NCBI GenBank assembly: GCA_964646205.1
Contig: CAZYAZ010000019.1
Location: forward strand, 1-64,000
Direction of reading: 5' to 3'
Origin: UBA8437 sp964646205
GTDB taxonomy: Bacteria > Planctomycetota > Planctomycetia > Planctomycetales > Planctomycetaceae
Length of the DNA stretch: 64,000 bases
The position numbers and the translations under genes are program-made. Below, in pieces: positions 1 to 9,561 of this stretch; the first letter of the stretch is position 1; each line of letters starts with the position of its first letter. The notes under the pieces were generated by a model that made no database searches, was not told where the DNA came from, and saw only the letters and a list, made by a program, of their open reading frames with translations.

Positions 1-1000
<1,000 letters not shown>

Positions 1001-1252
1001 CACTGGCTCGGAACATGCAACAACGTTGCAGGTTCAGAGTTTGAGATCGGTGGCCCTGTGTTGCCGAAAAACAAAAACGCACGGATCTCCGATGACGGCT
1101 CTATGCCGCCATCGCGATCCTTCTCGACACGCACGTCGAGGTCACACAAGACCCACTCGAAGGCTACTGATTGTCGAAACATGGACGTTTCCGGTTCGGA
1201 AGGGCAGTTGCCCGGATGCCTCTGGCAGCCGGGCGATCAGTGTCCGGACCGC
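1001..1252. other. 23S-5S rRNA spacer
   Basis: About 250 bases lie between the end of 23S and the start of 5S. I see no tRNA and no convincing protein gene. The stretch is presumably transcribed as part of the rRNA precursor and removed by processing. Confidence 0.7.
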
Positions 1253-1365
1253 TTTCCGGTGACTATACCCGTCAGGAAACACGCGTTCCCATTCCGAACA
1301 CGACCGTTAAGCTGACGGGGCCGATGATAGTGCCCACCAGTGCGAAAGTAGGTTATCGCCGGGAT
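1253..1365 (+). rRNA. rrf: 5S ribosomal RNA
   Basis: The sequence has the typical 5S loops: CCATTCCGAACACG, then GTTAAGC, then GATGATAGTGCCC, then TGCGAAAGTAGG. The terminal stem pairs TTCCGGTG (from 1254) with CGCCGGGA (to 1364), allowing G-U pairs. The length of about 113 nt is normal. It is directly followed by an intrinsic terminator, so 23S-5S ends an rRNA transcription unit here. The ends are set from the stem and may be off by one or two bases. Confidence 0.93.
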
Positions 1366-1374
1366 TTCACATGG

Positions 1375-1414
1375 CGCCCCGGTTCCCTTTTTTGGGTTCC
1401 GGGGCGTTTTTTTT
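1375..1414 (+). terminator. Intrinsic terminator of the rRNA operon
   Basis: The inverted repeat CGCCCCGG (1375-1382) / CCGGGGCG (1399-1406) can extend inward through CCC/GGG around a T-rich loop. It is followed at once by eight T residues (1407-1414). This is a strong rho-independent terminator placed 10 nt after 5S. Confidence 0.95.
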
Positions 1415-1431
1415 GCGCGCTCACCTCCGCG

Positions 1432-4400
1432 GTGTTCCTCATCCTGATCCAGAACATCGGGATCGCCCAGGACGACACCCCGGCAGCCCCTGCGATCGAC
1501 ACGGCATCGAGGCGTTTGCTGGACTCTCTACCACGAGAACGACAGCACCGCACACTGCTTTTTGGAGCCCGCAAACGACTCGAACTCAAAGATTCCAATT
1601 CTGCGTTGCCCCTGATCCAGGCCGTTCTGAACAGTCCCATCGACTCGTTTTTGGCCGACGGCGGAACCATCCGCAGCGCGAGACAGGTGGCACTGCAACT
1701 CCTCCGGTCACATCCAGCTGCCGGAACCCGTCGCTACCAGGACCTGTTCGAACCCGAGGCCGCCCGACTGCTGAGACAGGCCGATCAACGTGAAGGAACC
1801 CAACGGATCGCTGGCCTGCAACAGGTCGCCCGCCGCTTCCGGCTCACCAACGCCGGTTTCGAATCGCTCAACCGTTTGGCCACCATCTGGCTCGACCACG
1901 GCCACCCCGAGTTGGCCTGGCGGGCACTGAGAATGATGGCCACGGAACCGGCACACCGGCGTCGACTCTCGCCGGCTGTCCGTCTGAAGATCCAGGCCGC
2001 ATCCCGCTTGACCGGACTCCCGCTTCCTGGAGGCCTGGACGTGGGTGTCGACAGACTCAACCAACTCACCCGGGACATCCAGCCAGACTGGCCATTGCCA
2101 CTGGGGCCCACTCGCCCACATCTCCCACAGAAATCCTCCGCACCGATTTTGGCTGAGGCCTGGCACACCCGTCTGTCCAATCCAGAGGATTCCTCGCCAC
2201 TGGCGGCCTGGGCCTCGACACAGCGGACTGACGGTCGATTGACCGGGGCGATGGCACTTTTCCCAATCGTCGTGGACCAGCAGGTGATTCTCCGTGACCA
2301 GGCCGGCATCCGCAGCCTGTCGCTCAATTCCGGTGCGACACTCTGGAGATACTCCTCCCCGTGCACCTGGTACACCCGCCACCGTGCCTTCGACCGATTG
2401 GTCCCGGTTGTCCGTAGTGGATCCGACCGACTCACCATGGCTCTGGTGGGCAACCCACGATTCGGCATGATCACCAGCGACGGACAACGTGTCTTCGCCG
2501 TACAACTCTCAAAAACGCCCGGGGAATTACCAACCCCGTCACGACCGATTCGTGGGCGAGCCAATCCGGAGTTTTCGTGGCCGTCACAACTCGTCGCACT
2601 GCCACTGACGCCTCCCACCCCCCGGACTGGACGGCCGGACAACGTCGTCAACCACCCTCTCTGGACCTACCCGTCTTCTGCGGCCACCGCCCGTCCCGCC
2701 GTGACGCCGGCACCAAACGTAACGGCCGACCCGGTGTCGGTCCTTGGTCCCGCAACACCCGCGGGGGGCTTGCTGTTGGTCCTCACCGAACAGCAACGCC
2801 AGATCGACCTGGCCGCACTGGACCCGGCCTCGGGACATTCAATGTGGACCCAGCCTCTGGCACACAGTGACGTCGGCCTGAACGACGCCCGGGGAGCCGA
2901 CCGTCACTCGACGGCCTGCCTCGCGTCCCAGGCGGCCGGACTGGCCATCTGCACCACCGGAACCGGGATCACCGTCACCGTCAACCTGGTGGACGGCACC
3001 CTCCGGTGGGCTTCCGACTCCCGCCCCGATGGCGACACTGGCGGTTTCCCGCGGACTCGTCGATCTGGTTTGTTCCGCCCGCCCCGTGGCGACCCCGGCC
3101 TGGCCAACCTGCCACTGGTGATCAACGGTCACGTGGTCCTGCTGTCACCGACCTCCGACCAGTTGAAGAGTATCAACCTGGAAACAGGGCGAACCTTGTG
3201 GTCTCGAGGCCGCTCGGGACTCGAGTACGTTGCCGCCGTCACAGACCGAACACTGCTGGCCATTGGCCCCACCCAGGTCGAGGGACTGGACCACGCGACC
3301 GGCCGCGTGTCCTGGCGACGCCGCCCGGGACTTGTCTCGGGTCGCGGCGTTCGCTTGAGCCAGGGCCGTTACCTGGTGCCACTGAAATCCGGCCGCATCA
3401 CGTGCCTGGAAATCGACACCGGACACGAGATCGGCCTGAGCCTTCCTCCGGCCATTGCCTCACCGACTCGAAACAATCCCGTCGGCCTGTTCACATCCAA
3501 CGGCATCCGGCCGGGCAACCTGCTTGTCGCCGGCAACTGGGTGCTGTCACTGACGGCCGACAGGGTCACGGCCTATCCCCAGGCGGCTGAGCAATTGGCG
3601 ACGACCCGGACCGAACTGGCCGCCGACCAGAAAAATGAACGTCTGCAACTGCAAGCGGCCGAATTGAACCTGGCGTTGGGACGTCACGAGGAATCGCTGC
3701 GGATTCTCGAATCGGTTGTCAGCAGCAATTTCCCACTGGTCAGACAACGATCACGGCGAGTCCTGAGAGAACTCCTGTTCCTGCAATTGGATACGGCCCG
3801 TTCCCTGCCCAGTTCGCAGGCCGGTCCACTCCTGAAGCGACTCGGTCAACTGGCAGACTCGCCCAGGGATCTGGCCCGCGTCCTGGTCGAGGAGGGGCGT
3901 TGGCACCTGCAACAAGGCGACCCACTACAGGCTTTCGAATCCGCCTCCCGCCTCGCCGGGCTAACGATCGACACACCGCCAACAGGAATCACGGAAGTCA
4001 CTGCAGATCGTGACGGCACCCACGTCCTCACGCGTCGCAGTTGGATCACATCTCTTTCGCGAGAATCGATCAAGCTGGCCACGAAACGAGGAGGAGACAC
4101 CGGCCAGTCTCTCACACGACGACTCGATGCCCGGGCCACCGCATTGGCCAAGTCCACGTCGCTCGACGAACAACTCCACTTTGTCCGTCGACACACCGGC
4201 AACCCGCTGGCCGACCCGGTGCGGTTATCGCTGGCCGGCCGGCTGGTCGACACTGGCCGATTCCAACAGGCTGAACTCCTGTTGCTGGCCATTCGAAAAC
4301 GCGGGCGGCCACGCTGGCGGCTGCCTGCCACCGTGGCGCTGGTTCAACTGTGGAGCCGTTTCGGATTGTACGAGGACTGCGTGCCGCTGCTCGACGAACT

Positions 4401-5865
4401 GGCTGTCGGCCGACTCTCGGGAGTCCGTGGCCACGATGGAATCACCGGGAACAAATGGGTGGCCACCCGCCCGGCGAGTGACCTGGCGGTCAGCACCTGG
4501 CAACGACATCGCCATCCGACACCCCGGCCCGGCCGTGTCGAAATCACCCGTGACGAATCGGTCTCGGCCACTGTCAACCTGCCTCCGACTTATCAAAAAT
4601 TCCGCCGGCAATTCAACACATCAGAACGCGAGACCTTCGATCTACTTGAAACCTACACCGATTCAACACGACGAATGACGCTGATGGACCGAAAAGTCGG
4701 CGTCGCTGCCGGACACATTGACCTGCCCACACAATTCAGCGCTCGCGTCTGGTGGCACCAGTGCCGCAGTGGCCACCTGTTTCCAATGGGATCCCATTCG
4801 TCCATGCTCGGACTTTCCTTGCTCGAACGGAATCGGACGGCCCCGCTGTGGAAACGCCCCTACCTGCCCCTGGCATCACGGCCCGAGATGCTCCGGGTCG
4901 GCCCGTCCGGCGTCCTGGCTGTCTCCTTCCAGTCACGGCAACACCTGCTGGCGTGCAGCCCGGTCGACGGCCAGTTGCTCTGGCGTCGAGGCGACCTGGA
5001 AACCGGTAGCGGAACCTTTGCCGACGCCACGTCAGGATTCTTCGGTGACGACCACGTGCTGGTCGTCAGCCAGTCCGACCGGATCGCTCACGACGTCTAC
5101 GATTCGTTGACCGGGGTGAAACTGCGAAGTTCCCGGCTTCCGATCACAGCCCGCACCCGACGCCGCGCCTTCGGCCGTCACCTGATGTACGTCACCGTCG
5201 AAGCGGACGGATCGCAGCGACTCCGGGTCTGGGACCCTCGAAACGACCGCACGATCATCGACGAACGCCTCAAGGACCGTATCTTCCCTTTCGCGACTCC
5301 TGACCATCACCTGGCATGGATCGACGACACGGGTCAACTCAAGGTGCACGACTTCCGCGAGGGGGTCCGCCGACTGACCATCCAGGCACTTTCCAAGACC
5401 GACGAACGGATCAGTTCGATCAAGGTCTTCCGAGACCGTGACTGCTATTATGTGGCCATGCTGCCAGCCCAGGGTGCCGCGCCCCCACGAGCCGGCAACG
5501 CACCTGTCTATTTTGTTGGCGACACGCTGCTGCCGGTCATCCATGTCCACGGACACCTGCTGGCCATCGACTCGGACACAGCCACCCTGCGGTGGCGTCG
5601 CACCGTTGCACTACGCAGCGTCGTGAGATTCCGACACGACCACCTGCCGGCGCTCGTCCTGCTCGGGCGGACGCGAGACCGGGGCAACGGTGGCCGGCAG
5701 AGAATGCTCGTTGAGTTGCTCGATGCGAGAACAGGTCAAACACTGCTGCTGAACGAGAAACTGCCCACCGACCGCATCGTGCTGGCCTGGTACGATCCAG
5801 AATTCGCACGGTTGGAACTGCAAGGCCTCAAGAGCCGGATCATCGTCGACTTCCGAGCGAACTGA
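1432..5865 (+). CDS. Large secreted PQQ/BamB-like beta-propeller protein with helical repeats
   Basis: About 1,477 residues, with a hydrophobic N-terminus (FLILIQNIGIAQ) that looks like the end of a signal peptide. Helical TPR-like stretches follow (about residues 30-200), then several PQQ-type propeller blades recognisable by motifs such as GATLWRYSSP, GTLRWASDSR, TGRTLWSRGR and GQLLWRRGDL. A second helical block (FQQAELLLLAIRKRG region) separates the central propeller from a C-terminal one. Such giant propeller proteins are typical of planctomycetes; their role is unknown, though BamB-like assembly or a surface function is possible. The start is uncertain: the frame stays open back through 5S, so I use the first GTG after the rRNA terminator, which has no clear ribosome binding site. 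Confidence 0.8.
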   Translation: MFLILIQNIGIAQDDTPAAPAIDTASRRLLDSLPRERQHRTLLFGARKRLELKDSNSALPLIQAVLNSPIDSFLADGGTIRSARQVALQLLRSHPAAGTRRYQDLFEPEAARLLRQADQREGTQRIAGLQQVARRFRLTNAGFESLNRLATIWLDHGHPELAWRALRMMATEPAHRRRLSPAVRLKIQAASRLTGLPLPGGLDVGVDRLNQLTRDIQPDWPLPLGPTRPHLPQKSSAPILAEAWHTRLSNPEDSSPLAAWASTQRTDGRLTGAMALFPIVVDQQVILRDQAGIRSLSLNSGATLWRYSSPCTWYTRHRAFDRLVPVVRSGSDRLTMALVGNPRFGMITSDGQRVFAVQLSKTPGELPTPSRPIRGRANPEFSWPSQLVALPLTPPTPRTGRPDNVVNHPLWTYPSSAATARPAVTPAPNVTADPVSVLGPATPAGGLLLVLTEQQRQIDLAALDPASGHSMWTQPLAHSDVGLNDARGADRHSTACLASQAAGLAICTTGTGITVTVNLVDGTLRWASDSRPDGDTGGFPRTRRSGLFRPPRGDPGLANLPLVINGHVVLLSPTSDQLKSINLETGRTLWSRGRSGLEYVAAVTDRTLLAIGPTQVEGLDHATGRVSWRRRPGLVSGRGVRLSQGRYLVPLKSGRITCLEIDTGHEIGLSLPPAIASPTRNNPVGLFTSNGIRPGNLLVAGNWVLSLTADRVTAYPQAAEQLATTRTELAADQKNERLQLQAAELNLALGRHEESLRILESVVSSNFPLVRQRSRRVLRELLFLQLDTARSLPSSQAGPLLKRLGQLADSPRDLARVLVEEGRWHLQQGDPLQAFESASRLAGLTIDTPPTGITEVTADRDGTHVLTRRSWITSLSRESIKLATKRGGDTGQSLTRRLDARATALAKSTSLDEQLHFVRRHTGNPLADPVRLSLAGRLVDTGRFQQAELLLLAIRKRGRPRWRLPATVALVQLWSRFGLYEDCVPLLDELAVGRLSGVRGHDGITGNKWVATRPASDLAVSTWQRHRHPTPRPGRVEITRDESVSATVNLPPTYQKFRRQFNTSERETFDLLETYTDSTRRMTLMDRKVGVAAGHIDLPTQFSARVWWHQCRSGHLFPMGSHSSMLGLSLLERNRTAPLWKRPYLPLASRPEMLRVGPSGVLAVSFQSRQHLLACSPVDGQLLWRRGDLETGSGTFADATSGFFGDDHVLVVSQSDRIAHDVYDSLTGVKLRSSRLPITARTRRRAFGRHLMYVTVEADGSQRLRVWDPRNDRTIIDERLKDRIFPFATPDHHLAWIDDTGQLKVHDFREGVRRLTIQALSKTDERISSIKVFRDRDCYYVAMLPAQGAAPPRAGNAPVYFVGDTLLPVIHVHGHLLAIDSDTATLRWRRTVALRSVVRFRHDHLPALVLLGRTRDRGNGGRQRMLVELLDARTGQTLLLNEKLPTDRIVLAWYDPEFARLELQGLKSRIIVDFRAN

Positions 5866-5927
5866 AACACTCGAGAACACGCGACGCTGGCCCCCGGCGA
5901 CCGCAGCACCCGCTGGATCCCGGTCGC

Positions 5928-7277
5928 CTAGAGCAACTCGGGAAGAGGCCGCACACCGTCATCGACCAGATAATGTGGCCTGCCGTTCAGATCACTCACC
6001 GTCACCTGAGACACGTCCAGCCCCAGGTTGCGATACAGCGTGGCGAAGACCTCCTGAAAATGAACCGGTCGTGTCACCGGTTCCTCGGCAAACCGGTTTG
6101 TCGTCCCGATAACCTGGCCCATCGGCATGCCTCCCCCGGCAAGCAGGGCAAAAGCATTCCGGCTCCAGTGATCGCGTCCGGCGTTCTTGTTGATCTTCGG
6201 AGTCCGGCCGAATTCCCCCCACGCCACCACCGTCACATCGTCCTGCAGACCAAGCCGATGGAGATCGTCGACCAGCGCCGTGAAACCCTGGTCAAACAGT
6301 GGCCACACCTTCCGACCATTCGAAAAGTTGCCGCCATGCCAGTCGAAATCCGCGAAGGTGACTGAAACACAGCGAGCTCCGGCCTGCACCAGTCGTCGGG
6401 CCATCAGGAATTTCGACATGATGGCCTGGTAACCCAGGTTCCCGTAGGACAACACCTTGGCGTCATCCTTGCCATAGTTGCCACGAACCTCCGGGGACTC
6501 CTTCTCCAGGTCCAGGGCATCGGCCAGCCGACTCGACGTCAGGACATTGAGTGCCTGCTCGGCAAATGGATCCAACGTCCCGGTGTCCCGTTGGCCATCC
6601 ACCTCGCGACGGAAGCGGTCGAAACCCGACAGCAGGCCACGACGTCGCCCCAATCGTCCCAGCGAGACATTCTCGTTGAGCGTCATGTTGGCACGGGCAT
6701 CCCCCTCGGGCTGAAAAGCCTGGTGAGCAGTCCCGAGAAAACCTGGCCCCGGATGATTGTATGGACCGTGTGCCATCTTCATGAAGAGGTTGAACCCGGG
6801 GGGAACAGCCGGGTTGGCTGGGCCCTGCAGGCGAGAAACAATCGACTCGAATCCCGGCCATCCGCCCGCTGGCTGATTGCTCGTTCGACGACCGGTGACA
6901 CACTGAAAGGACGAGTGGCCCCCGTTGGAACCCACCAGGGTGCGAATCGTCGTGATCCGGTCCATTTGCTGAGCAATCCGCGGCAGGTGTTCACAGACTT
7001 GAACGCCCGGCACATTCGTACTGATCGGCCGGAATTCTCCTCGAATCTCGCTCGGAGCGTCTGGCTTCAGATCCACCGTGTCCTGGTGAGGTGGCCCACC
7101 GGTCAGGTAAATCATGATCACGGCTTTGTGGGGGTTCTGGGCCCCGCTGGCCGCTTCGGCTCGCAGAATGTCAGGCAAACTCAGCCCCCCCAGGGCCAGC
7201 CCCCCAACCTGCAAAAACGTGCGACGAGACAGCCCATCACATTGCCGAAACGAGTCCTGGCCGGTGAATGTCAGCAC
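5928..7277 (-). CDS. DUF1501 family protein with Tat signal
   Basis: 449 residues. The N-terminus carries a twin-arginine signal (LSRRTFLQVGG) followed by a hydrophobic stretch, so the folded protein is probably exported by Tat. The body shows DUF1501 features: MIYLTGGPPHQDTVDLKP, a GGHSSFQCVTGRR region and VVAWGEFGRTPKIN with GRDHWSRNAF near the C-terminus, resembling an alkaline phosphatase/sulfatase fold. This family is greatly expanded in planctomycetes, usually paired with DUF1549/DUF1553 cytochrome proteins; no such partner is adjacent here. The start is GTG at 7277, with AGAGGA eight bases upstream. The substrate is unknown. Confidence 0.9.
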   Translation of the reverse strand: MLTFTGQDSFRQCDGLSRRTFLQVGGLALGGLSLPDILRAEAASGAQNPHKAVIMIYLTGGPPHQDTVDLKPDAPSEIRGEFRPISTNVPGVQVCEHLPRIAQQMDRITTIRTLVGSNGGHSSFQCVTGRRTSNQPAGGWPGFESIVSRLQGPANPAVPPGFNLFMKMAHGPYNHPGPGFLGTAHQAFQPEGDARANMTLNENVSLGRLGRRRGLLSGFDRFRREVDGQRDTGTLDPFAEQALNVLTSSRLADALDLEKESPEVRGNYGKDDAKVLSYGNLGYQAIMSKFLMARRLVQAGARCVSVTFADFDWHGGNFSNGRKVWPLFDQGFTALVDDLHRLGLQDDVTVVAWGEFGRTPKINKNAGRDHWSRNAFALLAGGGMPMGQVIGTTNRFAEEPVTRPVHFQEVFATLYRNLGLDVSQVTVSDLNGRPHYLVDDGVRPLPELL

Positions 7278-7282
7278 GACAT

Positions 7283-7737
7283 ATCCTCTCGAAAAACGGT
7301 CCTGCCGGTCATTCTATCCTCACGACAGAGGCTGGGGAACCCGAACCGGCGCTTCCTGCATCGTCTCCTCTTATTTGATCGGCTGTTGCCGCCCGTATTA
7401 GCGTCAGTTTTTCTGACAAGATCAACACTCTCGCCCAGGATCGACGTAGCGATGGATGCGACCGCATGTGGACAGTCCCCGTGCCCCCTCCGCGTCCACT
7501 GCCGGTCTCGGCGTGTCGCGTGGAAGTCCACATCGACCAGCCGCAGCGACGGCAGCAGTTCGGGGTTGAGATTCCGATGCTCAGAGCAGACAATCGTCGG
7601 CAGCAAGGCGGCGCATTCGGTCAACCAGATCTGCAGCCAACTGCAGATGGGCGTGGCCTGCTAGCGAGAGGAGCAAACGCAAACTGGTGCCCGGGGCCGC
7701 CTTGGAGGCTTCCTGGCGACCAGGACAGCCGGTCAAA
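7283..7737. other. Intergenic region without a convincing gene
   Basis: About 455 bases lie between the divergent DUF1501 gene and tRNA-Gly. Several short open frames exist on both strands (for example minus-strand frames over 7309-7593 and up to 7624). None has a good start, a recognisable domain or consistent codon use, and the minus-strand frames are broken by stops. It may hold the promoters of the flanking genes; I could not pick out boxes with confidence. Confidence 0.5.
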
Positions 7738-7808
7738 GCGCCTATAGCATAATGGTAATGCTCCAGCTTCCCAAGCTGGCTACGGGGGTTCGATTCCCCC
7801 TAGGCGCT
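7738..7808 (+). tRNA. tRNA-Gly (anticodon TCC)
   Basis: The cloverleaf is clear. The acceptor stem pairs GCGCCTA (7738-7744) with TAGGCGC (7801-7807). The D-arm contains AGCATAATGGTAATGCT. The anticodon arm is CCAGC-TTCCCAA-GCTGG with anticodon TCC, and the T-arm is GGGGG-TTCGATT-CCCCC. The discriminator base is T and CCA is not encoded. Confidence 0.97.
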
Positions 7809-7823
7809 CTCGTGCTGGCCCGC

Positions 7824-7878
7824 TTCCCGGCCAGCAGCAATTCGACCAGCCAACGTTGTCGCCCCTGGCACTTGGACC
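7824..7878 (+). repeat. 55-bp duplication, left of assembly gap 1
   Basis: This 55-base segment is identical to 7979-8033 on the other side of the 100-N gap. The repeat ends exactly at the gap edge. It is best read as the shared k-mer overlap of two contigs that the scaffolder failed to merge, not as a biological repeat. Confidence 0.9.
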
Positions 7879-7978
7879 NNNNNNNNNNNNNNNNNNNNNN
7901 NNNNNNNNNNNNNNNNNNNNNNNNNNNNNNNNNNNNNNNNNNNNNNNNNNNNNNNNNNNNNNNNNNNNNNNNNNNNNN
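7879..7978. other. Assembly gap of exactly 100 N
   Basis: A run of 100 unknown bases lies between identical 55-base flanks. The round length is the usual scaffolding placeholder. The real distance between tRNA-Gly and the aminotransferase stop is probably about 96 bases rather than 251. Confidence 0.95.
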
Positions 7979-8033
7979 TTCCCGGCCAGCAGCAATTCGA
8001 CCAGCCAACGTTGTCGCCCCTGGCACTTGGACC
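7979..8033 (+). repeat. 55-bp duplication, right of assembly gap 1
   Basis: Second copy of 7824-7878, starting at the first known base after the gap. The sequence continues into the 3' flank of the minus-strand aminotransferase gene. Confidence 0.9.
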
Positions 8034-8059
8034 CTCAGCTGACGGCGGTCGCGTTGCAT

Positions 8060-9403
8060 TCAGGTTGTGGACGGCACCAGGGCTTCCAGGCTCTCGTCTA
8101 TCGCGGTGACCAACCCCTGGACGTCTCCGGCCTCCATGGCCAGCGAGAACGCGTTCATGGCCAACGAATGACTCAGGTAATAGCCTCGTTCGATCAACTG
8201 GTGAAACAGCAACGAATTCCACTCTCTGCGGCAACCAGCGAGATCGCGATAGCCACGTGGCGGATCATCGGCAAAGTACAGACTGAACAGCGATCCCGAG
8301 ACCACCCAGCTCAAGGGCAGTTCATGCCGGCCTGCAACCTGGCTGAGGCCATCGGCGAGACAACTCCCCAGTTGATCGAGTGCCTGGAATGCCTCGGCGG
8401 TCATCTCTTTCAGCGTTGCCAGGCCCGCGGCCATCGCCACCGGATGAGCACTGAAGGTGCCGCTCTGGTGAAAACCTGTCGCGCCCTCACGCATGTCCAA
8501 CCGGTCCATCAATTCGGCGCGTCCACCGAACGCCCCGATTGGGAAACCACCACCAATCAACTTGCCGTACGTCGTCAGGTCGGGAGTGATCTCGTTGAGT
8601 TGCTGCCAACCACCCCGGGCCAGTCGAAACGCGACGACTTCATCGACGATCACCAGGACGTCGTGCGCACCGGCCGTGGCGGACACGGCCTCAGCCAGCC
8701 CTTCCACCGGTTCCAGGATCCCCGCCTTGGGATCCAGCAGAACACATGCCAGTTCACTGGCATGGGCTTCGATCAGGCCAACCGCCGCCTCGACATCATC
8801 ATAGGGAAGAACCAGCACATCGTCGGTTGCTCCGGGAGCCAGTCCACGCACACCTGCCACCGGAACTGGAGCAATCCGATCTCCAGCGGACTCCACCGGA
8901 GGCGCGACGCTGATCTCAACAGCGTCATGGCTACCGTGGTATCCACCCTCGAACTTGGCAATCCGTGACCGTCCGGTCACCCCACGCGCCAATCGGATCG
9001 CGTGCAAGGTGGCCTCGGTCCCCGAGTTGCAGAAACGAATCCGCTCGAGGCTCTCCACGCGGCCACACATTTCCTCGGCCAACTCGGTTTCGGCCCCCGT
9101 GGGGCCACCCAGGACCACGCCGCGTCCGACCTGCCTGTTGATCGCCTCGGAAACGGCGGGGTGATTGTGCCCCAGGATCTGGGCCGTGTGGTGATTGGCA
9201 CAGTCCAGAAACTCGCGGCCATCAACGTCTGTCACGCGACACCCGTCGCCTCGCTCGAAAAACAGAGGATAGGGAGCGTAGTAATAGGCTCCCTTGGCTC
9301 CTCCTGGCATCACCGCCGCCGCGCGTTGAAAAGCAATCCGTGACGTCGGCGTTTCCGACTCGAACGAATCGTGGGTTCTCTTGCTTGTTTCGCCGACCAC
9401 CAT
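8060..9403 (-). CDS. Class III PLP-dependent aminotransferase, GSA-aminomutase-like
   Basis: 447 residues. The fold-type I class III signature is present: SGTEATLHAIRLARG (cofactor phosphate region), KFEGGYHGSHD, VIVDEVVAFRL (the PLP-pyridine Asp) and TYGKLIGGGFPIGAFGG with the Schiff-base Lys. These are the landmarks of glutamate-1-semialdehyde 2,1-aminomutase and related aspartate-aminotransferase-family enzymes. VDEVVAFR differs from the usual DEVMTGFR of HemL, so a role outside tetrapyrrole synthesis is plausible. The start at 9403 is chosen because GAGGAGG sits seven bases upstream; the frame stays open further upstream. It is divergent from the 2-hydroxyacid dehydrogenase gene. Confidence 0.88.
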   Translation of the reverse strand: MVVGETSKRTHDSFESETPTSRIAFQRAAAVMPGGAKGAYYYAPYPLFFERGDGCRVTDVDGREFLDCANHHTAQILGHNHPAVSEAINRQVGRGVVLGGPTGAETELAEEMCGRVESLERIRFCNSGTEATLHAIRLARGVTGRSRIAKFEGGYHGSHDAVEISVAPPVESAGDRIAPVPVAGVRGLAPGATDDVLVLPYDDVEAAVGLIEAHASELACVLLDPKAGILEPVEGLAEAVSATAGAHDVLVIVDEVVAFRLARGGWQQLNEITPDLTTYGKLIGGGFPIGAFGGRAELMDRLDMREGATGFHQSGTFSAHPVAMAAGLATLKEMTAEAFQALDQLGSCLADGLSQVAGRHELPLSWVVSGSLFSLYFADDPPRGYRDLAGCRREWNSLLFHQLIERGYYLSHSLAMNAFSLAMEAGDVQGLVTAIDESLEALVPSTT

Positions 9404-9561
9404 CGCTAACCTCCTCACGGTCCCGATTACTCTACCAAGCTGTTGCCACGGTCGCGACAAACGCATTCGCGGCTCGACAGGTTGGGAATTGGAGGAACTG
9501 TGACGTAAGCTGGCCCGCGAACTGTCACTCGAAACATGCCACGCCAAAGAGAGAGATGAGG

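Noticed and set aside
1171..1431. Upstream extension of the giant propeller protein through 5S rRNA
   Set aside because: The frame is open by chance through the 5S gene and the terminator; translation of an rRNA segment is not plausible.
7271..7624. 117-codon minus-strand frame upstream of the DUF1501 gene
   Set aside because: Its start would be TTG, it overlaps the DUF1501 start, and its Arg-rich sequence shows no domain. Other frames over the same stretch are equally open.
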